Notes: generated from the sequence alone by a model not told the origin. Positions 43,609 through 53,007 are shown, numbered from the stretch's first letter. The stretch is 64,000 bases of DNA from Kitasatospora aureofaciens (GCF_019192735.1 NZ_JAHTKP010000012.1:1-64000), one strand, 5' to 3'. A program made the numbers and translations.

Positions 43609-45051
43609 ATGGCCGAGCAGCTGTACGACGAAGTGGTCGACACCAAACCGGACGACGAGGGCTACGAGCGGGGACTCGGCAGCCGCCAGATCCAGATGAT
43701 CGCGATCGGCGGCGCCATCGGCACCGGCCTGTTCCTCGGCGCCGGGACGGCGATCTCCAAGTCCGGCCCGAGCCTGATCCTCTCCTACGGCGTCGCCGGC
43801 GTGGTGATCTTCGTGATCATGCGGGCCCTCGGCGAACTCCTCACCTACCGCCCGGTCTCCGGCAGTTTCGCCGAGTACGCGCGGGAGTTCCTCGGCCCCT
43901 TCGCCGGCTACGTGACCGGCTGGACGTACTGGCTGTTCTGGGTCGTCACCGGCATGGCGGAGACCACTGCCGCCGCCGTGTACGTGAAGTTCTGGGCGCC
44001 CGGAATCCCGCAGTGGCTCAGTGCGTTGACCTTCCTGGTGATCCTCTACGCGGCCAACCTGATCTCGGTGAAGCTGTTCGGCGAGATCGAGTTCTGGTTC
44101 TCGATGGTCAAGGTCACCGCCATCATCGGCATGATCCTCATCGGCATCGGCGTGCTCACCCTGGGCTTCAGCAAGGCCGGTGACACCGCGTCGATCACCC
44201 ACCTGTGGCAGGACGGCGGCTTCTTCCCCAAGGGCATCGGCGCCACCGTGATGACCCTGCAGATCGTCATGTTCGCCTACCTGGGCGTCGAACTCGTCGG
44301 CGTCACCGCGGGCGAGAGCGAGAACCCCGAGAAGACCCTGCCGCGCGCCATCAACACGCTGCCCTGGCGCATCGCGCTGTTCTACATCGGCGCCCTGGTG
44401 GTCATCCTGTCGCTCGTGCCGTGGACCGAATTCCAGCCCGGCGTCAGCCCGTTCGTCGCCGCCTTCGGCAAGATCGGCATCCCCGCGGCGGCCGGGATCA
44501 TCAACTTCGTGGTGCTCACCGCCGCGCTGTCCTCCTGCAACTCCGGGATGTACTCCACCGGCCGCATGCTGCGCGACCTCGCGCTGCGCGGCCAGGCCCC
44601 GGGCCGGCTCACCAGGCTCAACACCCGCCGCACCCCGGCCTTCGCGATCACGGTCTCCTGCCTGCTGATGGGCGCCGGCGTGGTGCTCAACTACCTCGTT
44701 CCGGCGCGGGCGTTCGAGTACATCACCTCGGTCGCCACCGTCTGCGGCCTGTGGACCTGGGCGATGATCCTGATCTCCCAGATCCGCTACCGCAAGGCCT
44801 GGAAGGGCGGCCACCTGCCGCCGCCCAGCTTCAAGGCACCCGGCGGCGCCTGGGTCAGCTGGGCCGCGCTCGGCTTCCTCGTCCTGGTCGTGGTGCTGAT
44901 CGGCCTCGACAAGGACAACCGCATCTCGCTGTACGTCTTCCCGGCCTGGGCCGCGCTGCTGGTGGTCGGCTACCAGGTGCTCAAGCGCCGCAGCCCGGAG
45001 GCCGTCCACGGCGTCGCCCACGACCACCTGCACGTCCGCAACGGCGGCTGA
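43609..45051 (+). CDS. Amino-acid permease (APC superfamily, GABA/aromatic type)
   Basis: This 480-residue transporter has 12 helices. The APC start GLGSRQIQMIAIGGAIGTGLFLGAG is followed by GELLTYRPVSGSFAEYAREFLGPFAGYVTGWTYW. The periplasm-facing FAYLGVELVGVTAGESENPEKTLPRAI is the AAT-family signature. Such proteins import amino acids with protons; the likely substrates are amino acids such as D-Ser/Ala/Gly or proline, but specificity cannot be read. ATG 43609 follows a weak AGGA. Terminated at 45121. Confidence 0.93.
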   Translation: MAEQLYDEVVDTKPDDEGYERGLGSRQIQMIAIGGAIGTGLFLGAGTAISKSGPSLILSYGVAGVVIFVIMRALGELLTYRPVSGSFAEYAREFLGPFAGYVTGWTYWLFWVVTGMAETTAAAVYVKFWAPGIPQWLSALTFLVILYAANLISVKLFGEIEFWFSMVKVTAIIGMILIGIGVLTLGFSKAGDTASITHLWQDGGFFPKGIGATVMTLQIVMFAYLGVELVGVTAGESENPEKTLPRAINTLPWRIALFYIGALVVILSLVPWTEFQPGVSPFVAAFGKIGIPAAAGIINFVVLTAALSSCNSGMYSTGRMLRDLALRGQAPGRLTRLNTRRTPAFAITVSCLLMGAGVVLNYLVPARAFEYITSVATVCGLWTWAMILISQIRYRKAWKGGHLPPPSFKAPGGAWVSWAALGFLVLVVVLIGLDKDNRISLYVFPAWAALLVVGYQVLKRRSPEAVHGVAHDHLHVRNGG

Positions 45052-45120
45052 GCAGGCCCGGTTCCCGGCCTGCCGGACCCCCGCGACCGGGTGGCGGACG
45101 CCCGGTGACCGGGCTTCGGA

Positions 45121-45146
45121 CGCCCCGGCGGACACCCGCCGGGGCG
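45121..45146 (+). terminator. Terminator between permease and mec
   Basis: CGCCCCGGCGG (45121-45131) and CCGCCGGGGCG (45136-45146) form a perfect 11-bp stem with an ACAC loop. It precedes the mec -10 element by 4 bp. Confidence 0.8.
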
Positions 45147-45150
45147 TGGC

Positions 45151-45156
45151 TATCCT
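45151..45156 (+). promoter_or_regulatory. -10 element of mec (leaderless type)
   Basis: TATCCT lies 6 nt before ATG 45163, so transcription probably starts at the initiator codon. Confidence 0.5.
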
Positions 45157-45162
45157 GACCGC

Positions 45163-45594
45163 ATGCTGACCATCACCCGAGAACTGCGCGACCGGATCGT
45201 CGCCCACGCCCGTGCCGATCACCCGGACGAGGCCTGCGGCGTGGTCGCCGGACCGGCCGGCAGCGGACGGCCCGAGCGGTTCGTCCCGATGCTCAACGCC
45301 GCCCGCTCGCCCACCTTCTACGAGTTCGACTCGGGCGACCTGCTCAAGCTCTACCGCGAGATGGACGACCGCGACGAGGAGCCGGTGGTCGTCTACCACT
45401 CGCACACCGCCACCGAGGCCTACCCCTCGCGCACCGACGTGAGCTACGCCTCCGAGCCGTTCGCCCACTACGTCCTGGTCTCCACCGCCGAGGGCAACGG
45501 CGAGGACGACCCGTACCAGTTCCGCTCGTTCCGCATCGTGGACGGCGAGATCACAGAGGAAGACGTCCAGGTCGTCGAGGCCTACCCGGCCTGA
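45163..45594 (+). CDS. mec: JAMM/MPN metalloprotease of CysO pathway (Mec)
   Basis: This 143-residue JAMM protease has its zinc site visible: Glu23 in PDEACGVVAG, then His79-x-His81 and Asp92 in VVYHSHTATEAYPSRTDVSYA. In M. tuberculosis, Mec releases cysteine from the CysO-cysteine adduct. Here cysO and cysM lie just downstream, so the same role is expected. The gene may also trim the two residues beyond GG on this CysO. The start lies 7 bases after a good -10. Confidence 0.94.
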   Translation: MLTITRELRDRIVAHARADHPDEACGVVAGPAGSGRPERFVPMLNAARSPTFYEFDSGDLLKLYREMDDRDEEPVVVYHSHTATEAYPSRTDVSYASEPFAHYVLVSTAEGNGEDDPYQFRSFRIVDGEITEEDVQVVEAYPA

Positions 45595-45755
45595 CCAGCA
45601 CCCACCTGGGCACGGCCCGCCGACCGCCCGCGAGCGGTCGGCGGGCCGGCGTCGTCTCCGGCACCGTCCTCGGCACAGTCCCGGGCGTCGTCTCAGCAGA
45701 AGGAACGAGAACATCCGGATCCCGAGACGGGCATGTCGGAGCGGGCCCGGGAATC

Positions 45756-45761
45756 TATACG
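45756..45761 (+). promoter_or_regulatory. -10 element of cysteine leader peptide transcript
   Basis: TATACG (part of TATACGAT) lies 8 nt before the leader-peptide ATG 45770. This is close to the consensus and implies a leaderless mRNA beginning at the small ORF. Confidence 0.55.
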
Positions 45762-45769
45762 ATGAGCCC

Positions 45770-45889
45770 ATGCGTTCCGTCGATGTGAGCAACCAGGCCC
45801 CGGGCACCCGCCTCGTGGCGCGCCTGCACATCGACCTGTGCCGGCTCGCCAGTGCGATCTGTCCCGGCACGCCCGCGCGCTCGCGCTGA
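45770..45889 (+). CDS. Putative cysteine-responsive leader peptide
   Basis: This 39-codon ORF begins MRSVDVSNQAPGTRLVARLH and contains Cys at positions 24 and 31 (DLCRLASAIC). Small peptides of this type precede sulfur-metabolism genes in Streptomyces and resemble the cysteine-attenuation uORFs of mycobacteria. It sits 114 bp before cysO. Ribosome progress through the Cys codons could control downstream expression. There is no separate ribosome-binding site; the -10 at 45756 suggests leaderless translation. Function is inferred. Confidence 0.75.
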   Translation: MRSVDVSNQAPGTRLVARLHIDLCRLASAICPGTPARSR

Positions 45890-46003
45890 GCCGCCCCGCC
45901 CCACCCGGGCCCGCCGCCGCACGCCGTGCCGAGCCCCGGGACCGTCCGCCCTGCCGCGCCCGCTGCGGCCCACCCACCTCACGACTCGCACAGGAGCGCA
46001 CCC

Positions 46004-47324
<1,321 letters not shown>

Positions 47325-47341
47325 TAGGCCCGAGGCGGGCC

Positions 47342-47842
47342 CTAGTTGGTCTGCAGCGCCCGCTGCGCGTGGGCCCAGACCTGGCGGTCCACCGTGCCGG
47401 CCCGGCGGCGGAAGGCCGACAGCGGCACCTGGCGCAGCTCGTCGGTCTCCAGCCAGCTGGTCCGGCCCTGCCGGTCGCCCACCGAGCCGGGCGGCAGCGG
47501 CAGCACGCCCGGGCGTTCGGCGTGGTGCTTGCTGGTGATCTTCGCGACGGTGGCCGTCCGGCCGTTCACCCGCAGCACCAGGCACGGGCGGTCCTTCGAC
47601 CCCGGGCCGTCCTCGAACGGGACCTCGGCCCACCAGATCTCCTGCGGCGCCGGCCCCGGGCCGCCCTTCGTCGCCGGGCGCGGCCGCGGACCGGTCGGCC
47701 CGGACGGGCGCGGGGCCGGGCGTGAGGTCGGACGGGCACGCCTGACCAGCGCCGACGCGACGGCCACCAGGACCGCGACGCCCGCCACCGCCAGGACCAC
47801 CCAGATACCGGTCGTGCCGCTCAGGCCGCTGATGCCTTTCAT
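47342..47842 (-). CDS. PemK/MazF-like protein with membrane anchor
   Basis: This 166-residue protein has an N-terminal helix (TGIWVVLAVAGVAVLVAVASALV), a Pro/Arg/Gly-rich linker, and a MazF-like domain. The domain contains QEIWWAEVPFEDGPGSKDRPCLVLRV, matching the loop and strands before the catalytic region of MazF RNases (RPxxVV). It ends in RRRAGTVDRQVWAHAQRAL. No antitoxin gene is adjacent, so an ordinary toxin-antitoxin module is unlikely; the domain may act as an anchored RNA-binding or regulatory protein. The membrane anchor is unusual for the family. Confidence 0.75.
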   Translation of the reverse strand: MKGISGLSGTTGIWVVLAVAGVAVLVAVASALVRRARPTSRPAPRPSGPTGPRPRPATKGGPGPAPQEIWWAEVPFEDGPGSKDRPCLVLRVNGRTATVAKITSKHHAERPGVLPLPPGSVGDRQGRTSWLETDELRQVPLSAFRRRAGTVDRQVWAHAQRALQTN

Positions 47843-48015
47843 GCGGCGAACCGTACCGGGCCCATGGTGAACCCCACCACTGTGAGTGCTGTGACAGTTG
47901 AGTATTTGTCCGCACGTTGCTCCCGGTTCGTCACGGTACGACCACGGGGCCCGTTCAGCGGCGAAGACCCTGCCAAGGTTCGGAAGGCTGCCTCACGAAC
48001 GTCCGCCCCCGCCCC

Positions 48016-48130
48016 TCCGGAGGTGCCGCATGAGTGAGCGAAGCGAGCGAGTCATCGAAAGGTGCGTGTGGGCGAATGCCCCTGCCGAGCGGTGGGGGTA
48101 CCTCCCAGCCGCCAAGGCTGGGGGAGAGGT
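48016..48130. repeat. Streptomyces-type interspersed sequence with hairpin
   Basis: The stretch GAGCGAAGCGAGCGAGTCATCGAA (48035-48058), then GGTGGGGGTACCTCCCAGCC, is a motif I recall as dispersed in many streptomycete intergenic regions. CCTCCCAGCC (48101-48110) pairs with GGCTGGGGG (48116-48124), with one G-U pair, as a hairpin. It lies in the leader of the small HTH gene (gap 47843-48136). It could be a regulatory or repetitive element. Confidence 0.5.
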
Positions 48131-48136
48131 GGGCGC

Positions 48137-48319
48137 ATGAGTGAGATGTGGTCCTACGCCGAGATCGCCCGCCATATCAAGGTCCAGGCCGAGACCGTCC
48201 GCAACTACCGGCGGCACGGACTGCTGCCCGAACCGGACGTGATCGACGGCAGCGGCCACCCCCGCTGGTACCCCGCCACGATCCGCGCCTGGGCCCGCAA
48301 CCGCCCCGGCCACCGCTGA
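48137..48319 (+). CDS. Small MerR/excisionase-like helix-turn-helix protein
   Basis: This 60-residue protein is essentially one HTH: MWSYAEIARHIKVQAETVRNYRRHGLLPEPDVIDGSGHPRWYPATIRAWARNRPGHR. This is the winged-helix pattern of excisionase/helix-turn-helix domain proteins (WxxxEIAxxIxVxxxTVRxYxRxGxLPxP). ATG 48137 is chosen; the longer frame from 48062 covers the interspersed repeat and is unlikely. No phage genes are near, so it is more likely a small regulator. Confidence 0.8.
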   Translation: MSEMWSYAEIARHIKVQAETVRNYRRHGLLPEPDVIDGSGHPRWYPATIRAWARNRPGHR

Positions 48320-48506
48320 ACCGGCGCCCCGGCCCCGTGCCCCGGCGTTCTGGTGATTCCAGCCACAGCCCGGCACGGGGACGGGGGCAAAGTGCCGCTC
48401 CGCCCTTACTCTCGACAACGCGAACGCAGTGCTACCGGCCGGTCCACCGGCCTGTCCTGCCGTTTTTCCAGCAGCAGCCAGGACGTGTCGGGGCGGAGGG
48501 GCTCGG

Positions 48507-49253
48507 ATGAAACTGACCGTGGTGGGGTGCTCGGGGAGCTTCCCGTCCGCCGACTCGCCCTGCTCCAGCTACCTCGTCGAGGCCGACGGCTACCGGATCG
48601 TGCTCGACCTCGGCAACGGCGCGCTCGGCGCCCTGCAGAAGTACACCAGCCTCTACGAGGTCGACGCGGTGCTGCTCAGCCACCTGCACGCCGACCACTG
48701 CGTCGACCTGTGCGCCTACTGGGTCGCCCGCAACTACCGCGCCGGGGGCTGCCCCGACCTGCTGCCCGTCTACGGCCCGGCCGGCACCGCCGAGCGGCTC
48801 GCCCGCGCCTACGACATGCCCGAGAACCCGGGGATGAAGGAGGTCTTCGAGTTCCGCACCCTCACCCCCGGCCGCTTCGAGCTCGGCCCGTTCAGAGTGG
48901 ACGTCGCCCAGGTCAACCACCCCGTGGACGCCTTCGCCTTCCGGCTCGAACACGACGGCCGCTCGCTGGTCTACTCCGGCGACACCGGGGAGAGCGCCGA
49001 ACTCGTCGAGCTGGCCAAGGACGCCGACCTCTTCCTGTGCGAAGCCGCCTACATCGACGGCCGCGACACCTACCGGGCCGTCCACCTCAACGGGCGCGAG
49101 GCCGGCGAGCACGCCACCGCGGCCGGCGCCCGACGGCTCGTCCTCACCCACATCCCGCCGTGGACCGACGCCGAGCACAACCGCCGCGACGCCGCCGCCG
49201 CGTACGCCGGGCCGGTCGAGGTCGCCCGCGCCGGCGCGGTGTACGAGATCTGA
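48507..49253 (+). CDS. MBL-fold metal-dependent hydrolase
   Basis: This 248-residue metallo-beta-lactamase-fold protein is of the RNase Z-like/UlaG class. The metal site is SHLHADHC, further ligands are VNHPVDAFAF and YSGDTGESAELVELA, and a terminal LTHIPPW supplies the last His. GNGALGALQKYTS is typical of the family. Activity may be tRNA-processing-like phosphodiesterase or lactonase; unproven. GCGGAGG precedes ATG 48507. Confidence 0.9.
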   Translation: MKLTVVGCSGSFPSADSPCSSYLVEADGYRIVLDLGNGALGALQKYTSLYEVDAVLLSHLHADHCVDLCAYWVARNYRAGGCPDLLPVYGPAGTAERLARAYDMPENPGMKEVFEFRTLTPGRFELGPFRVDVAQVNHPVDAFAFRLEHDGRSLVYSGDTGESAELVELAKDADLFLCEAAYIDGRDTYRAVHLNGREAGEHATAAGARRLVLTHIPPWTDAEHNRRDAAAAYAGPVEVARAGAVYEI

Positions 49254-49257
49254 CCGG

Positions 49258-49530
49258 TCAGTCCACCGGGGTCAGCCAGTTTCGGTAGCGGGGATCGGCG
49301 CCCGAGACGGCGGCCTCGTACGCCTTGCGCAGGTGCGCAGGTGCGCAGGTGCGCTGGTCGCGCTGGTGGCCGAGCTGTTCGAGTACTTCTGGTCGGCGGC
49401 CTGGACGCCACCGGAACTCGGGCCGGGAGAAGTCGAGATGACGGATCGTCGGATCGAGGTGCTGCGCCGGCTGGTCGCCGAACTGACCGCCGGCCTGGGG
49501 GCGGAGAGCCGCTTCCAGGCCGGCGTGCAC
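49258..49530 (-). pseudogene. Possible C-terminal gene remnant (minus strand)
   Basis: Reading leftward from the repeat at 49327-49350 to the stop at 49258, the frame encodes HLRKAYEAAVSGADPRYRNW and ends LTPVD. This looks like a real C-terminus, but I cannot assign it to a family. Further upstream the same frame runs through the plus-strand remnant and becomes Pro/Arg-rich. A genuine protein would therefore have lost its 5' part. Confidence 0.25.
49327..49350. repeat. Three 8-bp tandem repeats
   Basis: GCGCAGGT occurs three times in a row at 49327-49350, exactly between the two gene remnants. It may mark a deletion joint. Confidence 0.7.
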
Positions 49531-49554
49531 GCTGCCCGGCTGGGGTGGATCTAA
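49351..49554 (+). pseudogene. Possible C-terminal gene remnant (plus strand)
   Basis: This frame has streptomycete codon use and encodes ALVAELFEYFWSAAWTPPEL...EVEMTDRRIEVLRRLVAELTAGL...VHAARLGWI, stopping at TAA. It has no start or ribosome-binding site after the 8-bp repeats. It looks like a helical C-terminus of an unrecognised protein whose 5' part is gone. Confidence 0.3.
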
Positions 49555-49598
49555 CGCCGGCTGGGGTCCGGCAGGCCTGGGCGGTCGGGCAACGGAAC

Positions 49599-49643
49599 GA
49601 CCCCGCCCCGCCGCTCACGGGGGAGGAGCGGCGGGGCGGGGTC
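49599..49643. terminator. Terminator downstream of nagE2
   Basis: A perfect 18-bp stem (49599-49616 with 49626-49643) closes a 9-nt loop. It lies 24 bp beyond the nagE2 stop at 49667 on the minus strand. Confidence 0.85.
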
Positions 49644-49666
49644 GCGGGGTGCGGACGGGAGGGGCC

Positions 49667-50944
49667 TCAGGCCTTGGTCACGTCCTCGATCTCGTCGTCG
49701 TCCTCGCGACCGGGGGTCTTGAGGTCGAACTTGGTGATCGCGAAGCGGAAGAGGAAGTAGTACAGCGCGGCGAAGACCAGGCCGATCGGGATGATCATCC
49801 ACGGCTCGCTGGCCTTGTTCCAGGCGAGCACGTAGTCGATCAGGCCGCCGGAGAAGGTGAAGCCGTCGTGCACGCCGAGCGCCCAGGTGACGGCCATCGA
49901 GACGGCGGTGAGCAGCGCGTGGATGACGTACAGGGCCGGGGCGATGAAGACGAAGGCGAACTCGATCGGCTCGGTGACACCGGTGACGAAGGAGGTCAGG
50001 GCCAGCGAGATCATCATGCCGGTGATGGCCTTGCGGCGGTGCGGCTTGGCGGCGTGGGCGATGGCCAGCGCGGCGGCGGGCAGTGCGAACATCATGATCG
50101 GGTAGAAGCCCGACATGAACTGTCCGGCGGTCGGGTCGCCGGCGAAGAAGCGGGTCAGGTCGCCGTGCACGACGGTGCCGTCGGGCTTGGTGAAGTCACC
50201 GGTCTGGAACCAGGCGTAGGAGTTCACGAACTGGTGCATGCCGACCGGCAGCAGACCGCGGTTGACCAGGCCGAAGGCACCCGCGCCGAGCGCGCCGGCG
50301 CCGATCAGGGTGTCGTTGAGGCTCTTGATGGCGTCGCCGATCGGGCCCCAGGTCAGGGCGAAGACGACACCGACGGCGGTGCCGACGAAGGCCATGATGA
50401 TCGGCACCAGGCGGCGGCCGTTGAAGAAGCCGAGCCAGTCGACCAGCTTGGTGCGGTGGTACTTCTGCCAGAGCACGGCGGCCAGCAGGCCGATCACGAT
50501 GCCGCCGAGCACACCCGGGTTCTGGTAGGTCGGGGCGACCCACTTGCCGTCGGCGATGTGGCCCTCGGTGATCGGGAACGCGGTGAGCACGTTCTTGTAC
50601 ACCAGGAAGCCGACCAGCGCGGCGAGCGCGGTCGAGCCGTCCGCCTTCTTCGCGAAGCCGATCGCGATACCCACCGCGAACAGCAGCGGCAGGTTGTCGA
50701 AGACGCCGCTGCCGGCGGTGTTGAACACCGCGGCGACCTTGTCCCAGCCGAGGCCGTCCGCGCCGAAGACGTCGGGCTGGCCGAGGCGCAGCAGCAGACC
50801 GGCGGCGGGGAGAACGGCGATGGGCAGCTGGAGGCTGCGGCCGATCTTCTGCAGCCCCTGGAGGAGGCTCTGGCCGAACTTCTTGGCGGGACTTGGCGTG
50901 GCCGGAGCCGTGGCGGGCGCCGGTGCCTGCGCAGACTGACTCAT
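49667..50944 (-). CDS. nagE2: PTS EIIC permease for N-acetylglucosamine (NagE2-like)
   Basis: This 425-residue PTS EIIC membrane component of the glucose/GlcNAc family transports GlcNAc while EIIB phosphorylates it. Signatures are SLQLPIAVLPAAGLLLRLGQPDVFG, AKKADGSTALAALVGFLVYKNVL, YQNPGVLGGIVIGLLAA, GVTEPIEFAFVFIAPALYVIHALL and the family end DLKTPGRE. EIIA and EIIB domains are not fused; EIIB is encoded by nagF. The gene has two DasR operators upstream and a strong terminator after it. Gene names follow my recollection of S. coelicolor nagE2/nagE1/nagF. Confidence 0.93.
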   Translation of the reverse strand: MSQSAQAPAPATAPATPSPAKKFGQSLLQGLQKIGRSLQLPIAVLPAAGLLLRLGQPDVFGADGLGWDKVAAVFNTAGSGVFDNLPLLFAVGIAIGFAKKADGSTALAALVGFLVYKNVLTAFPITEGHIADGKWVAPTYQNPGVLGGIVIGLLAAVLWQKYHRTKLVDWLGFFNGRRLVPIIMAFVGTAVGVVFALTWGPIGDAIKSLNDTLIGAGALGAGAFGLVNRGLLPVGMHQFVNSYAWFQTGDFTKPDGTVVHGDLTRFFAGDPTAGQFMSGFYPIMMFALPAAALAIAHAAKPHRRKAITGMMISLALTSFVTGVTEPIEFAFVFIAPALYVIHALLTAVSMAVTWALGVHDGFTFSGGLIDYVLAWNKASEPWMIIPIGLVFAALYYFLFRFAITKFDLKTPGREDDDEIEDVTKA

Positions 50945-51007
50945 GGGGGTGGGTTCCTAACGGCATGGCGGTCGGTCGGGGGAAGGTGCACAGGGGGCCG
51001 AACCGCG
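50945..51007 (-). other. nagE2 5' leader
   Basis: This stretch between nagE2 and the paired DasR operators contains GGAACC as a weak ribosome-binding site in the minus orientation. Nothing else is recognised. Confidence 0.3.
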
Positions 51008-51041
51008 AACTGGTCTACACCACGTGTGGTGTAGACCAGTT
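51008..51041. promoter_or_regulatory. Paired DasR (dre) operators of nagE2
   Basis: AACTGGTCTACACCAC (51008-51023) and GTGGTGTAGACCAGTT (51026-51041) are perfect inverted copies separated by 2 bp. Each half matches the dre box [A][C/G]TGGTCTAGACCA with one or two differences. Two adjacent dre sites would allow cooperative repression by DasR dimers of the GlcNAc transporter. Confidence 0.9.
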
Positions 51042-51667
51042 TTGTAGCACGCGTGGAGAAGGGGGGGAACCCCGGAAAGCGGTACCGCCGGGAAGTGCTA
51101 TGAAATCGAAACCTACGCACGGAACGTCGATCATGATTTTCGCCACGATTGGGATTTTGGCTATTTGCGCAACAAAAGGCGGGGCCTCGCGTGGCGACGC
51201 TCGCACGGGCTCGGGGGTGCGCGAACGGGGTGCGGGGCAGTGACGTTGCGCCACCGGGTGCGGACGGGTCGGGGTCGGTGGGGCCGTCCCCCCTCGGGTG
51301 GCCCTCCGGTGGCCTGTCCGGGCGGATCGACCGACGGAGAAGACGGTCTCCGTGGAGCCGACATCGCCGCCGGGAAGAGTCCGGACCTGGCACCGTCCGT
51401 CTCCGTGGAATACACGCTTTCCAGTCGGCCGGGCCTCGGCGGCGGGGCCGGCGCGAAACAGCGGCGGCGGATTGCCGAATGCCGCACCCCCCGCGGTGAC
51501 GATCATCCCCCCACCCCGGTCCGCCCCGGCCGAGGGTGCCGCGACCGGCCGGCGCAGGTCGCTCCGCCCCTTCCTGGCGGGGCGGCCGACCCTGCCCGGG
51601 CGACCTGCGGCGGATATCGGAATTGTTTTACGGTCCGGGTATTCGGTCCTTTTCGGAGAAGTCGAAA
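51042..51667. other. Gene-free stretch between nagE2 operators and nagE1 terminator
   Basis: Roughly 620 bp contain no convincing gene. A lower-G+C patch (51100-51180) may be promoter-like. I see no RNA with clear structure. This is the longest empty stretch in the window. Confidence 0.4.
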
Positions 51668-51693
51668 GCCCCCGGACCGAGGGGTCCGGGGGC
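51668..51693 (-). terminator. Terminator downstream of nagE1
   Basis: GCCCCCGGACC (51668-51678) pairs with GGTCCGGGGGC (51683-51693), an 11-bp stem with a GAGG loop, 25 bp past the nagE1 stop. Confidence 0.8.
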
Positions 51694-51717
51694 CATTGTT
51701 TCCGGCTCGATATGACG

Positions 51718-53007
51718 CTATGCCTTCGTGACGTCCTCGACTTCGCTCTCGTCCTCCCGGCCGGGTGTTTTCAGATCGAACTTGAGGATGATGAACCGGA
51801 AGAGCGCGTAGTAGACCGCTGCGAAACAGAGCCCGATGATGATGATCAGCCACGGTTCGGTGGCCAGCCCCCAGTTGATCACGTAGTCGATCAGGCCGGC
51901 CGAGAAGCTGAAGCCGTCGTGCACCCCGAGTCCCCAGGTGACCGCCATCGAGGCGCCGGTCAGCAGCGCGTGCACGCCGTACAGGGCCGGGGCGATGTAG
52001 GCGAAGGAGTACTCGATCGGCTCGGTGACGCCGGTCACGAAGGAGGTCAGGCCCACCGAGAGCATCAGGCCGTAGATCTCCTTGCGGCGGTGCGGCTTGG
52101 CCGAGTGGGCGATCGCCAGGGCGGCGGCCGGCAGCGCGAACATCATGATCGGGAAGAAGCCGGACTGGAACTGCCCCGCTGTCGGGTCGCCGGCCAGGAA
52201 GCGCGGGATGTCGCCGTGCACGATCGTGCCGTCCGGCTTGGTGAACCCGCCGAACTGGAACCACACGAAGGTGTTCAGCAGCTGGTGCATGCCGATCAGC
52301 AGCAGGGCGCGGTTGAAGAGGCCGAAGATGCCGGCGCCGCCCGCGCCGAGGTCGGCCAGGTTCTGCGAGAAGTCGTTGAGGCCGCGTCCGATCGGCGGCC
52401 AGACCCAGAGCGCCACGCACGCGGTGGCCATGCCGACCAGCGCCGTGATCATCGGCACCAGGCGGCGGCCGTTGAAGAAGCCCAGCCAGTCGACCAGCTT
52501 GGTGCGGTGGAAGCGGACCCAGAGCCAGGCCGACATCAGGCCGATCAGGATGCCGCCCAGCACACCCGGGTTCTGGTACGTCGCGGCCGCGGACTTCGCC
52601 GAGCCGTAGTCCACACACTGGTCGCTGACCAGCACCGTCGGCGGCTTGCAGTGCTCGGGGAACGCGTGCAGCACCTTGTAGTAGACGAGGAAGCCGACCA
52701 CGGCCGCCAGCGCGGTCGAGCCGTCCGCCTTCTTCGCCATGCCGATCACGACGCCGATGCAGAACAGCAGGGGCAGGCCGAGCGAGGAGTCCAGCAGGGC
52801 GCCGCCGGCCGACGCGAAGACCTTGGCGACGTCCGTCCAGCCCAGGCCGTCCGCGCCGAAGACGTCGGGCTGGCCGAGCCGGTTGAGGATGCCGGCCGCC
52901 GGCAGCACCGCCACCGGCAGCTGGAGCGAGCGGCCCATCTTCTGGAGGCCGCCGTAGAAGGTGTGCCACCACACGGTCTGCGGGGCTGTGGCGCCTGCCG
53001 AACTCAT
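51718..53007 (-). CDS. nagE1: PTS EIIC permease paralogue (NagE1-like)
   Basis: This 429-residue EIIC is closely similar to NagE2 throughout (SLQLPVAVLPAAGILNRLGQPDVFGADGLGW, GVTEPIEYSFAYIAPALYG, terminal DLKTPGRE and EDVTKA). It is clearly a tandem duplicate. The main difference is an insert after HAFP with two cysteines (EHCKPPTVLVSDQCVDYG) predicted on a periplasmic loop. ATG 53007 has GGAGGG upstream; a longer frame begins at 53076 without a site. A DasR-like site lies 106 bp upstream. Confidence 0.93.
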   Translation of the reverse strand: MSSAGATAPQTVWWHTFYGGLQKMGRSLQLPVAVLPAAGILNRLGQPDVFGADGLGWTDVAKVFASAGGALLDSSLGLPLLFCIGVVIGMAKKADGSTALAAVVGFLVYYKVLHAFPEHCKPPTVLVSDQCVDYGSAKSAAATYQNPGVLGGILIGLMSAWLWVRFHRTKLVDWLGFFNGRRLVPMITALVGMATACVALWVWPPIGRGLNDFSQNLADLGAGGAGIFGLFNRALLLIGMHQLLNTFVWFQFGGFTKPDGTIVHGDIPRFLAGDPTAGQFQSGFFPIMMFALPAAALAIAHSAKPHRRKEIYGLMLSVGLTSFVTGVTEPIEYSFAYIAPALYGVHALLTGASMAVTWGLGVHDGFSFSAGLIDYVINWGLATEPWLIIIIGLCFAAVYYALFRFIILKFDLKTPGREDESEVEDVTKA

